This document shows, piece after piece, positions 61,854-64,000 of a DNA stretch of 64,000 nucleotides. A program made the position numbers and the translations under genes. Source of the DNA: JBBRCE01 sp038205115 (lineage in GTDB: Bacteria > Planctomycetota > Planctomycetia > Pirellulales > JBBRCE01). Within the stretch, counting starts at the first letter, position 1. Each line of letters begins with the position of its first letter. Location of the stretch: NCBI GenBank assembly GCA_038205115.1, contig JBBRCE010000011.1, forward strand, positions 1-64,000, read 5' to 3'. The notes beneath the pieces are model-generated. The model saw only the letters and a list, made by a program, of their open reading frames with translations. It made no database searches and was not told where the DNA came from.

Positions 61854-63149
61854 ATGGCCATTCACAGCTTTTGCGACGGATTCAAACGGCGTGATTTCAT
61901 CAAGGTCGGCGTGGCAGGCGGCATCGGACTCAATCTGGCGAGCTACCTCCGCATGGCTCACGCCGGCGAAGTGGCGCAGGCCAAAGGCAAGGCCGCCATT
62001 TTCGTCAACCTGGCGGGCGGACCGTCGCATATGGATATGTTCGATCTCAAGCCGGATGCGCCGGCCGAATATCGCGGCGAATTCAATCCCATCAAAACCA
62101 ATGTGCCCGGCGTGGAAATTTGCGAGCATTTTCCAAAGCTGGCGCAGTGCGCCGATAAATTTACCGTGCTGCGTGGCGTCAGTCATAGCATTGCCGCGCA
62201 CGCGTTGGGTACGGACTACATGAACACCGGTAATCGTCCGCTGGCATCGTTGTCTTTCCCGGGCTATGGGGCGGTGGTGACCAAAGAGTTGGCGACTCCC
62301 AAAAACTTGCCATCGTTTGTCGCCATTCCCAACACGCCGCAGCGCGCTGGTTACCTGGGCGTTCAGTACGCACCCCTGCAAACCAATGCCTCGCCGACGC
62401 CCGGCAAGGCGTTTTCGGTCCGCGGTATTTCGCTGCCGGGTGGTTTAACGCTCAGCGAAGTCGAACGTCGTCAAAAACTGCTGGGCGATTTGGACACGGT
62501 GTTCAAAGGCTTTGAGTCCAACAATAACCTGGTCGAAGGTTTGGATGAATTTTCTCGCCAGGCGCACGACATCATCACGTCGCCCAAGGCGCGCGAGGCG
62601 TTTGATATCAGCCGCGAGCCGAGCTCCATTGCCAAGCAGTTTGGCGAATCGCAATTCGGACTGAGTTGCTTGCTCGCCACGCGGTTGGTCGAGTCTGGCG
62701 TACGCTTCGTCACGGTGAACATCGGCGGCTGGGACACGCACGCCAACAACTTTCAGTCGCTCAAAAGCACCAAGCTGCCCATGCTCGACGAAGGTTTGGC
62801 CGCGTTGTTTAACTCGCTTTCCGAAAAAGGCCTGCTCGACACGACATCGGTCTTTGTGACCGGCGAATTTGGCCGCACGCCTAAGATCAATCCCAACGCC
62901 GGGCGCGATCACTGGCCGCGCGCCATGTTCTGCTTGCTGGCTGGCGGCGGCATGAAGATGGGCCAGGTGATTGGTGCCAGCGATGCAAACGGCATGGGCC
63001 CTGCGCATGATGCAATCTCGCCGGATATGGTGGCCGCTTCATTCTACCAAAGCCTGGGCATCGACTTTCGCAAGGAATATCGCACTGGCACCGGCCGCCC
63101 TGTGATGATTGTTCGCGAAGGCAAACTGATTCCCGAACTGTTCTCTTAA
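61854..63149 (+). CDS. exported DUF1501 protein (Tat-type signal)
   Basis: A 431-residue protein; AAGG precedes the ATG. The N-terminus has 'KRRDFIKVGVAGGIGLNLASY', read in parts, a twin-arginine export signal. The mature part has 'FVNLAGGPSHMDMFDLKPDA', 'LRGVSHSIAAHALGTDYMNTG' (read in parts), 'VNIGGWDTHANN' and 'VTGEFGRTPKIN', the DUF1501 hallmarks, related to the alkaline-phosphatase/sulfatase superfamily with metal-binding Asp and His positions. It is almost always encoded next to a DUF1549/DUF1553 protein, as here. The reaction is unknown. Tat export implies that it folds, perhaps with metals, before crossing the membrane. Confidence 0.95.
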   Translation: MAIHSFCDGFKRRDFIKVGVAGGIGLNLASYLRMAHAGEVAQAKGKAAIFVNLAGGPSHMDMFDLKPDAPAEYRGEFNPIKTNVPGVEICEHFPKLAQCADKFTVLRGVSHSIAAHALGTDYMNTGNRPLASLSFPGYGAVVTKELATPKNLPSFVAIPNTPQRAGYLGVQYAPLQTNASPTPGKAFSVRGISLPGGLTLSEVERRQKLLGDLDTVFKGFESNNNLVEGLDEFSRQAHDIITSPKAREAFDISREPSSIAKQFGESQFGLSCLLATRLVESGVRFVTVNIGGWDTHANNFQSLKSTKLPMLDEGLAALFNSLSEKGLLDTTSVFVTGEFGRTPKINPNAGRDHWPRAMFCLLAGGGMKMGQVIGASDANGMGPAHDAISPDMVAASFYQSLGIDFRKEYRTGTGRPVMIVREGKLIPELFS

Positions 63150-63650
63150 GCCACGGCTGCCGTTCACACTTCGCCTGACTGCTCCGCCAACCTGACATGC
63201 AGGAGTGCTACGGGCGACTCGCTTCGTGGGCCAATCAAATCGATGGTTCGCCAAAATTTCGTGCCGGCAGTTCCGCTTGCATTAGCCCGAGCCGCTTTAA
63301 GGGCCCTGCCAACTTTGACCTGCGGCTGTACGCCCGGTATCGATGGCAGGCACACGGGTTTCCGGGCAAGCAGTTGAATTTTGACCGCGGCAAGCATCAT
63401 CAACGCCAGGCAGGATCGACTTGCCAGGCGACCTGATGATATTAGCCATTCTGATATTAACAATGGCTGCATGTACGATTTTTGCTGTTGGGAGTTGACG
63501 CAATCAACAATTTTCCGTAACCTATTATCTCATGATCGATTACTAATGCGCGATCATGTTTGTATAAGTAATGTTAATATCGCTAGTGTGTCGATCTCGC
63601 CCTGAGGGCGATCGGCTTTTGGCCGGGCAGTGCCTGATTTCGGGTCTTTG
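63150..63650. other. intergenic region, AT-rich before the LysR gene
   Basis: The first 280 bp are GC-rich, with scattered copies of short GCAGG/CCTGC-like words. From about 63430 to 63600 the DNA becomes distinctly AT-rich. It holds a 7-bp inverted repeat (AGCCATT at 63444-63450, AATGGCT at 63462-63468). TTGACG at 63495-63500 with TATTAT at 63523-63528 is a candidate promoter, although the 22-bp spacing is long. No gene was seen. Confidence 0.5.
63597..63611 (+). promoter_or_regulatory. GC hairpin in the leader of the LysR gene
   Basis: TCGCCC TGA GGGCGA forms a 6-bp stem, followed by TCGGCTTTT, 40 bp before the start codon. It could be a terminator of an upstream transcript or an attenuator. 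It is weak by itself. Confidence 0.4.
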
Positions 63651-64000
63651 ATGCAGCTCAAATCGCTAAAGATCTTCTGCGATGTCGTCCACCGACGCAG
63701 CTTCTCGCGGGCGGCCGATGAAAACGGCATTTCTCAATCGGGCGCTAGCCAAGTGGTCAACCAGTTGGAAGGCCGACTAGGAGTGAAACTGCTCGATCGC
63801 TCCAAGCGACCGTTTTCACTGACGCCTGAGGGCGAAATCTATTACGACGGCTGCCGCAAGCTGGTCGAACGCTACTCGGCCTTGGAAGAAGAAGTTCGCA
63901 CGCTGCACGATGAGGTCGCCGGACGCGTCCGCGTGGCGTCCATTTATTCCGTCGGCCTGCATCACATGAGCCGGATCGCGCAGGATTTCATGGCACAGTA
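63651..64000 (+). CDS. LysR-type transcriptional regulator, N-terminal part (cut by window end)
   Basis: The frame opens at ATG 63651 and continues past the last base, giving 116 complete codons. The helix-turn-helix is clear: 'LKIFCDVVHRRSFSRAADE' followed by 'GISQSGASQVVNQLEGRLG' and 'LLDRSKRPFSLTPEG', the LysR pattern. A dimerisation helix ('LVERYSALEEEVRTLHDEV') leads into the effector domain at 'GRVRVASIYSVGLHHM'. LysR proteins bind promoters of neighbouring, often divergent, genes. The effector and targets are not visible because the gene is incomplete. The AT-rich leader upstream is a candidate self-regulated operator. Confidence 0.93.
   Translation, partial: MQLKSLKIFCDVVHRRSFSRAADENGISQSGASQVVNQLEGRLGVKLLDRSKRPFSLTPEGEIYYDGCRKLVERYSALEEEVRTLHDEVAGRVRVASIYSVGLHHMSRIAQDFMAQ

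Overview
The window is a chromosomal segment of a planctomycete, most likely from the Pirellulales-type lineages. This rests on gene content: a DUF1549/DUF1553 protein followed by a DUF1501 protein, tandem secreted sulfatases, a DUF1080 protein, secreted WD40 and PQQ-like propellers, a giant SdrD-repeat protein opening with an 'MEPRRLMTA' motif, hopanoid genes, a DUF447 protein and a 2-phosphosulfolactate phosphatase-like gene. The DNA is moderately GC-rich with short operons and many exported proteins. No tRNA, rRNA, CRISPR array or prophage was found.

Layout. 0-1.1 kb: transposase debris of ISAs1 type, one end fragment on + and one deleted, frameshifted relic on -. 1.1-7.2 kb: the giant surface protein and a secreted WD40 protein (both -). 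7.5-12 kb: a small membrane protein, a secreted propeller, Mn-type superoxide dismutase with a clear terminator, RNase PH, and a BamB/PQQ-like propeller. 12-17.1 kb: an exported protein of unknown function, an ECF sigma factor overlapping a membrane (anti-sigma-like) protein, and divergently a Gly/Asn/Ser-rich exported repeat protein. 17.2-20.7 kb: a CopA-type Cu+ ATPase and a small Cys/Asp-repeat protein. 20.7-23.9 kb: hopanoid pair hpnH and squalene-hopene cyclase. 24.5-27.3 kb: DUF447 protein and a compact set of three unrecognised membrane proteins. 27.6-30.6 kb: two sulfatases. 31.3-35.1 kb: an SPFH/band-7 protein with an internal duplication, converging over a strong hairpin on a zinc-ribbon/cyclase-repeat membrane protein.

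35.2-42.4 kb is housekeeping and signalling: sugar-phosphate isomerase-like protein, glycyl-tRNA synthetase, ComB-like phosphatase, an ANTAR response regulator beside a histidine-kinase-like protein whose ATP site looks degenerate, a GlmM-type mutase and a DUF1080 protein. 42.4-46.5 kb holds a soluble hybrid kinase joined by a TAATG overlap to a MetE-like methyltransferase, then a dGTPase-like HD protein. 46.7-48 kb is a likely Type II restriction-modification pair: a BglII-family endonuclease and an MT-A70-type adenine methyltransferase whose 3' ends overlap by 103 bp. 48.3-57 kb: two MFS transporters, a secreted esterase, a second hybrid kinase and a large secreted GH36-like glycosidase.

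57-59.1 kb is an almost gene-free stretch with inverted repeats. It is followed by the DUF1549/DUF1553-DUF1501 pair and the start of a LysR regulator that runs off the end. Exported hydrolases (sulfatases, glycosidase, DUF1080, esterase), MFS transporters and many sensors fit a polysaccharide-degrading lifestyle; this link is inference. The most distinctive items are the restriction-modification pair, the kinase-like protein with its ANTAR partner, the three-gene membrane cluster and the duplicated SPFH protein.
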